Part shown: one piece after another, positions 11,433 to 24,798 of the stretch
Numbering within the stretch: position 1 is the stretch's first letter
How the letters are laid out: each line of letters begins with the position of its first letter
Assembly: GCA_014825775.1 (NCBI GenBank)
Contig: MVAQ01000087.1
Coordinates: 1-64,000 of the forward strand
DNA length: 64,000 nt
Reading direction: 5' to 3'
From: Krasilnikovozyma curviuscula
Taxonomy: Eukaryota > Basidiomycota > Tremellomycetes > Cystofilobasidiales > Mrakiaceae
The notes under the pieces: model-generated
Told to the model about the DNA's origin: nothing
Database searches by the model: none
The model's input: only the letters and a program-made list of their open reading frames with translations
Program-made: the position numbers and the translations under genes

Positions 11433-14400
11433 CTACTGCATCAAGATACGCCTTTCCTTCTCCTTTGCCTCCTTCTCCTTCGCCTGCATAACCTTAGCTA
11501 TTGTTCCTAATAAGTCAGCTCGTCGCACTAGAGGACACAAGCGAAGGTGAGTCATCGCTGATATCAACACAGAAGAGCAGCAACGAGCGAAACTTACATG
11601 GTTTCGTTACATATTCATCCATTCCAGCATTCAAGCATTTCTCCCTGTCACCCAACATAGCATGAGCCGTCAGAGCAGCGATCGGCGTCCTGATATACCC
11701 TTCGGCCTGTTCGACTTCACGAATTATTCCTGTTGCCTCAATACCTCCCATCGTCGGCATAGAAACATCCATAAGGATAATGTCATATGGTCTGCCTTCT
11801 TTCTGGCGCGCTTTAAAGAAATCAATGGCGACTACGATGACGAAAACGGTTAGAAAGAATCCATTTGAAGTGAAGCAGAGAAGTGCTCACTCTGTCCATT
11901 GTCTGCAATCTCGACTTTGTGGCCACAGCCTTCCAGCAGCCTTACAGCAAGTTTCTGGTTGACCTTGTTGTCCTCTGCTAACAGAATATCCAGCAAGACA
12001 TCCTTTGTCTGATCCGGTAATATCGAGGTGTGGGATTCTAGCGCAGGTAGCAGCGCGTTGAAGAGGTGTTGCATGGAGGTTGGAGTAGTAATATAAGATG
12101 TGATGCCCATGTCAAGACAGCTCTTCATAGGGATGGGTGGGAGAATTTCGTCATGAGAAGGAGGGAGAGCTAGCAGTCGACGTCGAGCTTCCGGAAGGTT
12201 GAAGAAAGGTGGGAGAGGGTTGGCAGGCTTTATAGTCTATAAAAATGAACAATGAGAAGCGTCAGTCGTTAAGGTGACGGTGGGGGGATAGGGATTTTGT
12301 TATTCACTGGCGAAAGCAGGACAATCGGTATATAACGAAGGTGTTCGATCTCCCTCAGTTTTTCAGCCTGAACAGAGAGGAAAGGGACATTAGATTTGCT
12401 GTAATAAAGAAACACGAGATAATAGTGACGTACAACGCTGAGGGTGTCGACAATCACAGTGTCGAATGAAGGTTTGTTGTCATCGGCGCCTGGAGCGTCT
12501 CCAACCTCTGCGACTGAGTGTATGACGATAGGCTTCAGGTTCAACTGGCTAATCATACTTGGAACATCGGTTGTGTCACCAAGAGAATCGATGAAGAGGA
12601 TATTCCTCTGAGACCAAGGTGAGAGTTTTTCCAGAATGACTTCCGACGAGTTCTCCTTGATCTCCGCTTTGGTAGTGAAGTAGAATCGACTACCTTTACC
12701 GTACTTTACGAGAGAGTAAAACAAAATTAAAAAAAATTAGCGCAAGACCTCCAAATAAGAGACAGATTACTCACGTCACTTTCGACCCATAATCGACCGT
12801 GCATCAACGAGACTAAACGCTTCGAGATTGATAATCCAAGACCAGTACCACCATATTTCCTTGTTGTTGAGCCATCGGCTTGAGCGAAAGTGTCGAAGAT
12901 GACGTCAAGCTTGTCTTGTTTGATACCGATACCGGTGTCCGCTACGCAGAACTCAATCTCGCTGAAACCATCTACAACTTCCACCAGGCGACAGCTGAGG
13001 GCGACTTGACCCTTGCTGCAGAACTTTACCGCGTTACCGATAAGGTTTGTGATGACTTGGCGTAATCTGTAAGAAGATCGTGGGTCAGTTATTGACGTCG
13101 CGAGAATAGAATAATGCCGAGCGTGCCTCAGAGGATCTCCAACCAACTGATCAGGAATGTTGGGGTCGACGTCGTAAATAAGATCAAGTTTGTTTTGAGC
13201 TGCCTTAACGCAAAGAGTTTTGAGTACACCGAATACTGATCCTCTGAAGGAGAAGGGAATTTGTTCCATAACCATACGTCCAGCCTCGACTACAACACAA
13301 ACCAAAGCAGTCAGACATGCCTGTCGAACAAAAGAGGTTAGGACGCAGACGGTTCAAGACTCACTTTTCGAAATATCCAGAATATCATCAATGATTGTGA
13401 GTAAGGAGCTAGCCAGTGTCGACACGATTGTCAAGTTCTCTCGTTGCTGCCTCGTCAGCTCACTCTCAAGCGTAAGGACCGTCATACCAATGATACCGTT
13501 CATTGGAGTTCGAATTTCGTGAGACATGTTGGCTAATGGGCAGATGGAAGTAGGGTCAGAATCGGAAAATAAAATAAAATTTGGAGCTGGACTCACCTAA
13601 AAATTCAGATTTCGATCTGTTGGCCGCTTCTGCAACAACTCTGGCTGCAGTGTTGGTCTGGATACTCTCTCTCAGATTGAAGACCATCTGATTTATCTTG
13701 GTTTTGAGAGAGTCCATTTCTCCTGAGGCTTCGACCGTGATGAACCGAGTGAAATCACCATCTGTTGCTGCTGCTGAGATCTGAGCGAAAGCTCGAACTT
13801 GAGACGTCAAACTACAAAATAAACATGATATTTAGAACAGAAATCGATTGCAAAACATCTTTTAGGGCCACTTACTTCATTGCCATGGTGTTTACATTAG
13901 ATGTAATTTCCTGCCAGGTTCCCTCAACGTCCTGTACCTTTGCCTGAGCTCCAAGTTTACCTTCAGTTCCAACCTCTCTGGCAACGAAGATGACTTCCGC
14001 AGCAAAGATGGCTAGGGAGTCAATCATGCTGTTGATCGTGTTGACCAAGTCCATGACTTCCCCTTGAGCAGAGACACCGACAATTTTCTGAGTAAGATCT
14101 CCCTTCGCGACCTGGATTACGAAATTCCATTAGATTAAAGAATAAAGATCAAAAGATATCGCGACTGTCCACTTACAGCTGTAGTAGAGTGGGCAATTGT
14201 TCTGACTTGAACTGTGAGAGTTCCTACCATGGCACTACGATGGATGAAGATATTAGTGAGATATAAAGCCCTCATTGATACCATACTTACTTGACATTAT
14301 CCGTCAAGTCCTTCCAGACACCGTTCACACCTTCGACTTTAGCAACTCCGCCAAGTTTGCCATCGGTCCCGACTTCTTTGGCGACTCGAGTGACCTCGGA

Positions 14401-17197
14401 ACTGAAGTTGTTCAAAGACTCCACCATGTTATTGACAGTGTTCTATAGAGTTTGAGATACACTCGATGAGTAAGATGTTGAGACGATGAAATGTAGGCAG
14501 TAGGGAACGAACTTTGAGTTGCAAGATTTCTCCGCTGGCGTGAACATCAATCGTCTTTGTGAGGTCACCAGCTGCGACGGCAGTAGTACTAAATTTGAGT
14601 TGTGTTCTGTGAGAAGTTGAAAGAAATTGCCAAAGTAGCAGACGAACGACTTACACGACCGCGATACTTCGTACCTGAGTTGTCAAGTTCAGAGCCATAT
14701 GGTTGACATTATCCGTCAGAGCTTTCCAAACACCTTCAACGTTATGCACCACAGCTTGACCTCCCAATTCACCGTATGTACCAACTTCAAGTGACACTCT
14801 CGTAACTTCCTGAGCCAAAATTGTGAGTTGCCCAACCATCTCGTTGACGGTCAACTTCAAGTCCAAGATCTCTCCCTGGACATCGACACTGACAGTTTTG
14901 GTGAGATCACCACGAGCGACAGCTTTGGTGACATTCGCGATATCTCGCACTTGATTGGTAAGAGAAGCAGCCATTTTGTTGACGTTGGTAGTAAGATCCG
15001 CCCATGTTCCTTCGACACCATCGACCACGGCTGAAAGAAGAAACCAAGAGATGTTAACTACTTCATTTCATATGAATAGGATATCAGAAAATGGTGCCGA
15101 ACGAACCCTGACCACCGAGTTGACCATAAGTTCTGTTCGACGGCACGCAACTGGCGTCAGATCCAAAAAGGTTAAAGTTCCAATTGAATTCGCAAACCAC
15201 TCACCCGACCTCGAGAGCCACTCTCGTGACTTCTCTTGCAAACATTGTAAGTTGAGCAACCATCCTGGAGCACATTAATATGGTCAGTAAGAAACGCAGA
15301 TCTCGCAAATCACACGGGCCGGCTGCGATGGCAAACTAACTGGTTCACTGTTTCCTTGAGAGTTGCCATTTCACCTTCGACTTCAATATCAATAGTCATC
15401 GTAAGATCACCCTGTCAATTGCAAAAGTGAGTGTTCAATTGCAGGTAATGGAAGAGCGTCAAGTGAGAATAAACTACTGACCTTTGCGACAGCGGTTGTG
15501 ACACCAGCAATACTTCGTACTTGTTGAGTTAGATTAGAACACATTCGATTGACCTGGAACATATGTCGCTTATGAGTAGACTGCACCGTTAACACTGCAC
15601 TTGTTGGTACTCACATTTAGTGTCAATTCTTTCCAGACACCTTCGACATCATTCACGACAGCTTGGCCACCTAGTTTACCTTGACTTCCGACTTCGAGCG
15701 CAACACGAGAGACTTCATCTGCTAGTTGCCGTAGTTGTTTAACCATGTTCTAGTGGTACAAGTATCAAAACAGGGATAGAAAGTGAGTCTTTGGGATATA
15801 GAGCGGCCAATCTCCGGTAAGGGTACTTACATTGACCGTATTTTTTAGATCCAAAATTTCCCCGCTGGCTTCAACATCAATAGTCTGACTGAGATCTCCC
15901 AATGCGACCTGTGACAAAGAGGAGGTCAGTTTGCCGAAAAGATACGTCTTTTGGATTGCCGCAGCAGGGCACTCACAGCCTGAAGGTGACAAAAGACGAA
16001 GCGTTAGAGTCAGGTTCGAAACAGTGCAGAAGCTATGAGCAGGACCTACAGTTGTGACTTTAGCAATACTTCTGACCTGATTTGTAAGTGTTCCAACTAG
16101 CTTGTTGATGACGGCTGTGAGTTCTCTCCAAGTTCCCTGGACGTCTTCGACGTGAGCTTGGCCACCTATTTAGCCGGGACGGGAAGAATAGTTAGAACTC
16201 GAATCAATTCTTTGTCCAACGGTCGATCCTTACCAAGTTTTCCCTCAGTTCTTTTGGATACAAGGTTTGAGTTAGCAAATGAACACTCTAGGTTGCCGAG
16301 CGCGAGCTCGTGGTTACTTACCCGACTTCCAGAGCAACTCTTTCGACTTCTACAGCGAACAATTGCAGGTTGTCTACCATGGTATTGATAATTTCCTTTA
16401 GTTCAATCATGACCACGCCTTCGACTGGAACAACGATTTTCTAAACAAATGCATGTTTGGTGAGCTCTTCGAAATCCCTTCTCTGGATATTCTAAGCTAC
16501 ACTCACCTGTGTAAGATCACCAGCTGCAACAGCTTTACAGACTCTGGCAACTGTAGAGTAGAAGATATCAAAATTTGTGGATCAAAATTAAAACCTCGTC
16601 ATGAGCAACGCGGAAGGAGTGAAGGTTGGACTGACTGTCTTGGACCTGAGCTCGAAGCAGCCTGAGCTCTTCCACTGCGCTCAGGCCACTTTCATATGCA
16701 CCTGAGTTGATATTACCGCCTGCTGTGAGGATAGAGACCGGTGAAACCGCGCCTGGACTAGAGAGTGATGGGTGGAGAGATTGGGCATGTGCTCGGATGG
16801 CATTTGTGTGATACGAAGGTGGGAAAGACGAAGGGAATCCATCTGGAGTCAAGAGCTCTGATGAAGGGTAGCTCGTCGTCGAAGAAGCGGATGGGGAAGG
16901 GGTAGTCACTGGTTGGGCATTAGTACCTGGTATTTTGCTAGCTAAAGGCGCTACCCCGACCTGAGCGATCCTCTCCCTACAGTCAGCCTCCCATAACCTC
17001 TGAGATATCGCCTGCAAGTGAGAGTAGATGGCATCGGTCGACACGTCCTTTCCTGGCCCAGTGTAAGGGGGGATCATAGGCGGCGAGGTTGCTTGAAACG
17101 GGAAAGAGGGCGGCGAGGAGGACAGGCTGGCCAGCTGGGAGACCAGGTATGTCCTGAATGGATCCATCTCTGACATGGCTGCAGCTATAGCCACCAT
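11433..17197 (-). CDS. NIK1: Group III hybrid histidine kinase, Nik1/Os-1 type
   Basis: Cytoplasmic osmosensing kinase upstream of the HOG pathway and the usual target of phenylpyrrole fungicides (family knowledge). The N-terminal ~190 residues are Ser/Pro-rich. Then comes a HAMP array: I count six linker motifs of the form V..V.G.W..LT..VN (at about 16140, 15650, 15010, 14730, 14320 and 13930) and seven GDLT-like HAMP starts. The HisKA box [16 protein letters not shown] (about 13490-13540) holds the phospho-His. The ATPase has VADTGIGI and [14 protein letters not shown]. The receiver has [13 protein letters not shown], the phospho-Asp in [12 protein letters not shown] and the Lys in DEYVTKP. 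A final exon encodes [15 protein letters not shown] and a Lys/Glu-rich tail ending in MQ and a stop at 11433. No membrane span is seen, as expected. The start is the first in-frame ATG ([14 protein letters not shown]); 17176 is an alternative, and upstream coding exons cannot be excluded. Many introns. Confidence 0.95.
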
Positions 17198-18532
17198 AGG
17201 GAAATACGACGTGCTGTCCAGGGACGACTTCGACCAACAGAGGGCTTTTGAACCCAAGGTGTTTGAAAGCAGCCAGCAAGAATTGATTAGGCTAGATTTT
17301 AATTAAAAGGAAATACCAAAATAGTGGAACAGTATTCACGTCGATGCTTCTCTTCCCCTTGATATTCTGCTGGAGATACCTATTCAGATAAACCTGAGAG
17401 CCTGATGTCGTTCACGGATCGTGTTGAACGGCGAGATACAAACCACAGGAGCTAACTTCGTTTCAAGTCGCGCAGCCAGATCAAGCGTTGAGCGTCTGGT
17501 GCCTATTTTCGCTTTTGCTCATAACTCTGGTACCAGTCGGCCAGCTACAATGATATCTACACAATGATGAGATTTAACAAGGTTCAATGAAAACATGTAA
17601 AGAAAGCGCTAAGGGGGAAATACTCGTCTTCTCCAGATTGCACAGACAAGATCAGAAAGAACTCGCTTGATGCGCGTCTTCAGGACTCCACTCACTACAG
17701 CCATCAAACTTCTCTCTCCGCTTTTGGATTATCCGGAAGAATCGTAGCAGTATTCGTAGAATTGGAGTATCTAGGCGTTCTTGTTGGGTTTCAGCGAAAC
17801 ATCTCTGTTTTGCAACGCTGTTTGAGATCCTTGCGTGACTCTGACACCTTCTTACTTTGTTGTTAACCTGAACACATTAAGAAAATATGGAAATACGATT
17901 TGACTAGGTAGTTATTGGTTCAGATTATATCAGAAGAAAAGCAAGGCTCGTTCAAGTTGCATTGGCTCTGTTTCCATCATTTCACGGCTTCTGACCGCTT
18001 TGTCGTCTTTTCTACTCAGGTAATGACTCTTGGTCTGGTCATGCTCACTACTATGTGGGGAACTTTCTCCGAAGGATGAATCATCTGCTACGCTTTAAGA
18101 AGTCGTCGTCTGACTACATTTGCGATGGACCTTATGTTGACAGCAAGGTGCAATGTTCTGCTTTCTCATAATGGGCCTTGTTCATCTATGGGTTTGGTAT
18201 TGGTAGAAAGTACCCAATGATTGAAACGACCGCCCTCGACCCCAAGGTTTTCAGGCCAGGAGAAGTCAGATCGCACATTGACAACTCCACAGATGATTAA
18301 ACGCGTCTCTCGCCTTCTTGAGGCAAGGTTGGGGTCAGCCCTTCGTTGAGAATCAGAGGTATTTGAGACTATGAAGCTACAAATTTGAGGACTTGCTTTT
18401 CACGAATTACTGCGACTTTGCAATCTAGCCATCTCCTCGTCATTTCACCATTCCAACATTCGAGTGAAGACGGCCCGGTGCTAGTGAAACAAACATACAT
18501 CTCATAACCTTCAGAAAAGGAAATTAATATTC
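17198..18532. other. Intergenic, 5' flank of NIK1 and 3' flank of NOSIP
   Basis: 1.3 kb with no recognisable coding exon. Long upstream regions are usual for signalling kinases and this probably contains the NIK1 promoter and leader. No repeats or RNA genes seen. Confidence 0.5.
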
Positions 18533-20074
18533 CTATTGATAAGCCACACCAATTGATACAGCTTCAGCCTGCCCACCACTGGCGAAACCAGTACCTGCGC
18601 AATCGAAGGTAAGCTTGCATCAGCTCTGACACTACTGGTACCAAAAGACAGTTGTTGTAACTCACCATCTCTAACCAACTGTATGAGATCCTTCGCAGAT
18701 ACTTTCGCTTCACAGACAACACATTGTTTGCCTGGCTTAACGATTCTGTCAGAGCACAACTACGGACAAACAATCAGTCAGCAATGGCAAGGAAAGATGT
18801 TGCAACAGCTAGAAAGATGGACTCACTTTACAAGTGACATGTCCACATCCTTTCATCAAGACTGCAGTGGATGAGTTTGTTAACTCTTTGCTACACGAAG
18901 GACAAATGCTTGTCTTTGGTGCTGAAGGCGGCAGGGAGCTGGATGTGGAGGACGAGTCAGGCGTGAACTTGACGGTGATGAGTTCCTTGAGGGACATTGC
19001 ATGGGGAAACTTTCCAGCGTAGCATTGCGTTTCAAGCTTAATGTCTTTGAGCGGCTTTGCGGCCTTGCCTGCTTCCGGTGTAAGAGATGGAAGCCAGAAG
19101 GCTGGAAGCTTCGCTTTGCGTGCTTCTGCCTAGCAGCCATCAAATGACAAGGATGAGTTCTACGTTGGAATAAACTGGTCATCAGACGGTTATTACCTGT
19201 TCAGCTTCAATCTTCGCCAGAGCGGCATTCTCAGCGTCGAGCGCAGCTTTGTCCATAGATTCCTGGTCAAACTCGAATTTCCTCTTGGTACCACGTGCTA
19301 AAACAAAAGAGTGAGTTACTGCCCACTTCTTTTGAAGACTAATTTTCTCCCACCTTCTTCGCTAGTAGTTTTAGTAGGGCCAGAGCCTGAAGCTCCCAGC
19401 TTGTTACCAAGCCCAAACTGCGACTTCTCGAAATCAAGCAGAACACGCTCCCTAGCTTTTAATCTTGCTTCTTCCTTCTGTTCCTCTTCTTCCTTCAAAA
19501 GGCGTTCGAGTGTTGCTTTGTGGGTTTTGATCGCCTTCTTTTGCGACAGCAGCGATTCTAGAATACATTCCTGCGAATGGTCCAACTGCTAAAGACATCT
19601 GATACACAAGTGGGTATAAAAGAAGGCACTCACTCTACAGTACAAGTGTCCATCTTTACATGACACTGGCTCTCTAACTTGGTTCAGGCAAAGATTGCAT
19701 GAGTCGAACTTCCGCATCGATTCAGCTCCAAGACGTTGCTATCGATCGAAAAAAGGTAATCAGAATAGAACCAATGGGCTGGCTGCTTACCAAAACATAC
19801 CTTCTTGCTACCATCTGCGTTTAGGATAAGTAGAGACGTGCGACTTAGCCTTTATGAACAAGGATTCCTCACTAAGTGCTACAATTATACTTACAAGGAA
19901 GCTGAGACCGTTCAAAATGGGAGAATACAGGGGAAGAGTGGGCATTCTTAGCATGTCTGAAGGGGGAGAAAGACCAAGAAAAGTATTAGTGCCTATATGG
20001 TCCCTGTGGAACCTGTCATAGAGCCAAATCCCGAAGAATTAACACCAATAGAACAGCCTTAGTTACCTTGTCAT
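18533..20074 (-). CDS. NOSIP-family RING/U-box protein
   Basis: Homologue of nitric oxide synthase-interacting protein, a nuclear E3 ubiquitin ligase with a split U-box that co-purifies with spliceosomes. A first exon of only 8 nt (ATGACAAG) splices to RHAKNAHSSPVFSHFERSQL, giving the family N-terminus MTRHAKN. Tiny exons then encode GSKK and QRLGAESMRKFDSCNLCLNQ. The first half of the U-box is CNLCLNQVREPVSCKDGHLY, followed by ECILESLLSQKKAIKTHKA and a coiled coil rich in Glu and Lys. The second half has CPSCSKELTNSS, GCGHVTCK, LCSDRIVKPGKQCVVC. The protein ends SIGVAYQ. All exons join in frame with GT-AG borders. Divergent from RTF1, 163 bp between the start codons. Confidence 0.95.
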
Positions 20075-20237
20075 TCTTGCTGTCAATTTTAGTGGTCAAT
20101 TTTGGTGATTGTTGTCGTTAAGTGACAGCTTCATTTGCCCCAGGTCGAGCCTCCGACATTTCCTTGCCTCAATTTCCTATCGAAGGCCTTCTCCCAACCA
20201 AGTCGATTCCCTCTTTCCAGCCCAGCGCGCCTTCAGG
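20075..20237. promoter_or_regulatory. Bidirectional promoter gap NOSIP / RTF1
   Basis: Only 163 bp separate the divergent start codons of two nuclear genes, so both transcription starts and the control region must overlap. No specific element is identified. Confidence 0.6.
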
Positions 20238-22485
20238 ATGGACGACGATTTCGAAGAAGAACTTCTTGCTCTAGCCGAGGACGATGGCAGCGGTCACAAG
20301 AAGAAACGTTCAACTCAATCGTCGAAAGGTGGCTCTTCGAAACGATCCAGGTGAGACTCTATCCCTCGTTTACGTTGTTTATGGTATTCACTGGACTGTT
20401 GCTGATCTAACCTTTACTCTTCTCCCTACTGCTGGTATCAGACGAGACGACGAAGATGAATCAGAGCAAGACGTCGACATGGAGAGTGAAGACGACGATG
20501 AGGATGACAACTACTTCAACAAGTACCCGCTTGAGGGCAAGTACAAAGATGAGGACGATAGGGATAGGTAAGATCTCCCTGGTTGTCTGTTTATAAGGCT
20601 CTGTTCTCTGACGGGGAACGAGAGGATTCTTTCGTTGGCTGCAGGCTCATGAACATGAACGAAATGGAGCGCGAAGAGATCTTGGCTGAGCGTTTGGAAC
20701 AGAGGCAGAAGCAACTTGATAAGCAGGCCCTTGATGCTATGCTTTCGAACAACAGGGGAGGGGTTGATACCGTCTCTAAAGCTGCTAAACGTGAGTAGCT
20801 TCTTACCAGTAGTGGTAGGCTTCGAACGTTTGACAACGGATGAACCTGACCCTTTTTTTCTGCCCATGTCTAGGACAACATACTTTGACAGGAAAGACGA
20901 AAGAAAAGACTGCCAAGTTGGAAGATCTGAGACGTAAGAGAGTCGAGAAGAGCAATAGGCAGAGCAACAAAGTGAGAGCTTGTCAACTTCACCCTCCGCA
21001 TGCCATTTTCCTCATTACTCAAAGGTTCCTTTGTAATATTTATTTAGACTCCAAAACAAAAGACAGATGGTTCTTTCAAGGGCTCCGACGACGAAGGCGA
21101 CTCAGAAGCTGAAGTGTCCGGTTCAGAAGACGAAGACCGTAAATTGACCAAGGCCACTTCGGAGGAGTCACTAAAGATTGAAGATTTAGCTCAAGTTCGT
21201 CTAGCAAGAGAAGCCCTTGCTGAACATCTGCACAAACCGTGGTTTGAGGACTGGGTCAAAGGTGAGTCCAATGCGTTTCTCACATCGACTCAGCGCTACA
21301 GCTTTTAACCGCCCGGAATTGATTCGCTGATATCTAGGGTCATATGTGAGGTTTGGCCTGCTTGAACCAGGAAAGCCCATCCGATATAGAATCTGCCAGG
21401 TCACGGGTGAGCCGCTCCTTCGCTAGTTCAAAACGGCTTCTCGACTTAGACTTCGAACTGACAGCTCCTCACCTTCTATCTCAGGCGTTGAGGAATTCAG
21501 TGCTTCTGGAGACAAGTTGCAGCCGTACAAATTGGAGAATCAAATGGAATCCCGAATGTTGAAAATGAAATACGGGAGCTATGAACGACTACAGAAGATG
21601 GATATGGTCTCGAACTCTAATTTCACCGCTGTGAGCTCCATGATATCGTTTCTCTCTTCCCTTTTTTACAAGCCTAATCCTCTTTCTTCATTTTTACCAA
21701 GGATGAATTCACACGATGGAAGCTTACGGTGGACAACGACAAGCAGAGACTTCCAACACCTTCAGCGCTACTTGCTAAATATAAACAGAATAAGAAACTC
21801 AGAAATAGAGCTTTAACCGAGGTAACTACACGAGCCATCCGTTCTAGCATTTTAGCATTGCTGTTTGCCGTTCTAAATTCACGCTTTGCTTTCCAAAACT
21901 TGCAGGCGGAAGTCCGGACTATGTTGGAAAAGAAAGGTCCAACCTTTTCTCTTCGAGAGAAAAAGATGGAGGTTGGTCGGTTGAAGTCTGAATATAAGCT
22001 GGCGATGAGTCGACAAGACGAAGAAGAGTCAGTTCAGCTTCAGCAGAAAATCACTGAGATTGAACAGGAGATTGCGATAAACGAGAAGATCAACCGTGCG
22101 GAGCAGAAGGAGGACGTAATGGCCAAGCTGAATGAGAAGAACAAGAAGGCTCAGTGGGAGAAAATTCGAATCCGTGAACAGGCTGCGACGGCAGCTCGAC
22201 TACAGCAGCAGGCGGGAGTCGATGGAACTTCGTGAGATTCTATCCTTTTTATTTTCCGCCTACTTTCAATAACATCGAGCTGACACTTCATTTATTGTTT
22301 TTTTTAGAACGGCTTTGATGGGTGAAGAGGAAAACGTCAAGCTAGCAGCTGAACCAGGCGAACCGACTCCAAGGCATCTTTTGCCTAAGCTCTATGTCCC
22401 TAAACCAGGCGAAAAGCTGCGGTTCTGGCAGATCATGGCGAAGAGTATCGAGCTCCCAGAGCTGGATGACTTTTTCGCCGCGTAG
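20238..22485 (+). CDS. RTF1: RTF1, Paf1-complex subunit with Plus3 domain
   Basis: Subunit of the Paf1 transcription-elongation complex that promotes H2B ubiquitylation and binds Spt5 through its Plus3 domain. The N-terminus MDDDFEEELLALAEDDG is acidic, followed by basic and acidic tracts, DNYFNKYPLEGKYKDEDDRD and the helix MNEMEREEILAERLEQRQKQ. The Plus3 domain covers VRLAREALAEHLHKPWFEDW, SYVRFGLLEPGKPIRYRICQ, LENQMESRMLKMKYG and MDMVSNSNFTADEFTRWKL. The C-terminal part is a long coiled coil (LREKKMEVGRLKSEYKLAMS onward) ending in a segment LPKLYVPKPGEKLRFWQ-like and LPELDDFFAA. About eight introns. The start ATG is the first in the exon and matches the acidic family N-terminus. Confidence 0.96.
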
Positions 22486-23284
22486 TGGAAGCGTGGATGA
22501 AGTGATGACATGTATAGGATAGGTGCTGTATCTTGTTGTCCTTGAAGACCACCCTTCATGTTTTCTTCTACATCTTACGCAAGTATACCGTCGCATATCA
22601 AGCCTTTTACCGCCGACCCAAGAGAGAGTGGCCGCACATCCACGGAGTATTTTGCCGAAGAAAACAAACCCTCTACATGTTCGAAGGCAGCCAAAAAAAA
22701 GTCATTTCTCCGTGACTTAAATCAACTAATCTTCAAAACACTAACAGAGCAATCATTTCCGACAATCTGTGAGACGTCACATAATTTACGACAATTTAAG
22801 AAAAATCGCATCGAAAGTGGGTCGACTTTGTGCTGCTATTCTCACGCTGTTTAGTGCTGAACTTCCAGAGGCAAATAGAGCCCAGTGAAGCAGCCTTAGA
22901 TCTCTGCCCGTCATCTCCCACCTTCATTTAACCCCATTAGAGTCCTCGTTAGATTCTCATCGCTACGACAAATTTTGTAGGTAAGTCGAGCTCGCTGTAT
23001 TTGCTTCTCGTTTGCATGGCGCGTAAATACTCACTGTTTGCTTTGCTATTTGAACCCTCAATACAACTGCATAATATCATTCGAACGCGTTACGATACTA
23101 CTTTATGCTGGCTTTACCGATTCTGTGCAACAGCCTGTGAGTTGAGAATTCCCTGTTGGTGAAAGGGGACAATATTTGAGCTGCTTGAAGATAGTGTTTT
23201 GCTGACTGATGTTTCTGCTCTAGCATCGGTATTCAAAAATCACGCTTATAGATCCATCGCAACTCCGTCCTCGATCTCAGCAGA
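22486..23284. promoter_or_regulatory. Intergenic and probable spliced leader of ERG3
   Basis: 800 bp. The proximal part is the RTF1 3' flank. From about 22980 a perfect donor (TTGTAG|GTAAGT) is followed by possible acceptors (for example CTCTAG at about 23222), suggesting a leader intron of up to about 240 nt in ERG3. No coding exon recognised. Confidence 0.45.
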
Positions 23285-24543
23285 ATGGATTTCATCCTCG
23301 AACAGTTCGACGAGTACTTGCTCGACAATGTCTACGCCACACTTTTGCCGTCGACCTCGTTCGTCCCATCGACTGTGCTCGACCCAATTACCAACATCTC
23401 AACCTCAATAATCTCATCGTCCGTCCTCAAGTACATCCCACACCCTCCTCTGGGCGAAGTCATCTCTGAGTCCGTCTCAGCATGGCCGAGAGACTACATT
23501 GTCAGGCAGGCAATCTCTCTCTTCGGTATCACCTGGGTCGGAATCAACGTTTTGTACTTTCTCTTTGCCGGCTTGTCGTACTATTACATCTTCGACCACA
23601 ATATGATGTTGCACCCAAGGTTCCTCAAGAACCAGGTTAAGCAGGAAATTATGTGCAGCATGAATGCCTTCCCGTGGATCACTATCATGACTCTGCCTTG
23701 GTTTATCGCTGAAGCCAGAGGCTACGGAAACTTCTACGAGAACGTCAGTGATATGGGTTGGACGTACACTATTCTGAGGTGAGTGAATCTGTGATTTTAT
23801 TCTACTTTTAGTTCGCCATGCTCACGGACATCGGCGCTCAACCTCAGTGTTCCGTTGTTCCTCCTCTTTACCGACACCGGCATCTACTGGGTCCACCGAT
23901 GGCTCCACCACCCATTGCTCTACAAAACACTTCACAAGCCACATCATAAGTGGGTTATTCCTACACCTTTCGCCTCCCACGCGTTCCACCCTGTCGATGG
24001 ATACGCGCAGAGCGTTCCGTATCACGTATTCCCCTTCCTCTTCCCCCTTAATAAGTACCTCTACCTGGGATTGTTCGTCTTTGTAAACGTGAGTGACATC
24101 GCAATGTTTCTTTGGAAGACCTGAGCTGACATTCCTATCCAGTTCTGGTCCATTTTCATCCACGACTCCGAGCTGATCACGGACCACATCTTCGAGAAGG
24201 TCATCAACGGCCCATCGCACCACACTCTTCATCACTTATACTTTACTGTTAACTACGGTCAAGTCAGTCTTGAGTTCTTTCCATTTTGCTGAGACCCTTA
24301 TTAACCTCATATGATTTTCGGCTCTTTGTCCAGTATTTCACATTCTCTGACCGCCTGGGTGGATCTTACAGACAACCAGTCAAAGAACTCGACCCGATGC
24401 ACCAAGTCAAGGTCATTTTAGCAGCAGTAAGTTACCGCCATGTGCTTTGAAGTGCCTTCCAATGACTGACCTGATTTTGATTCTCATCAATACTTTTAAT
24501 ATTTTAGAAGGAAGCTGCTGCTAAAGGCTCAAAAGCTGAATAA
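23285..24543 (+). CDS. ERG3: ERG3, C-5 sterol desaturase
   Basis: Introduces the C-5(6) double bond of ergosterol in the ER membrane; a di-iron fatty-acid-hydroxylase-superfamily enzyme using cytochrome b5. The start is [20 protein letters not shown]. Membrane segments are visible around [20 protein letters not shown] and [15 protein letters not shown]. The three His clusters are present: [19 protein letters not shown], then [16 protein letters not shown], and [18 protein letters not shown]. The C-terminus [16 protein letters not shown] matches the family and a last small exon adds [11 protein letters not shown]. Four introns with good borders (from about 23779, 24090, 24262 and 24427). Complete length; no broken motif. 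Loss of this gene is a known azole-tolerance route in fungi, but it looks intact here. Confidence 0.96.
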
Positions 24544-24798
24544 ATTTTTTTCAGTCTGGTTTGAGCGGATAGTTTTGATATGCCACCTACGGTTTACAGC
24601 AATCGTTCAATAATTCGCTAGAAGCTTTGCGACTTAGCAACCTGCAAACCTGGGCTTGTCAACTAAAACAAGACACTGATGAAGTCTCTACAGCTTTTTT
24701 ATCTTAATTTCTTTTGTTACCCCTGATGACACCAAAACAAACACATCAGCGACCTTGCAGGATCAATGCTTGGGTGACAGTCGAGGCGCAATCAACCT

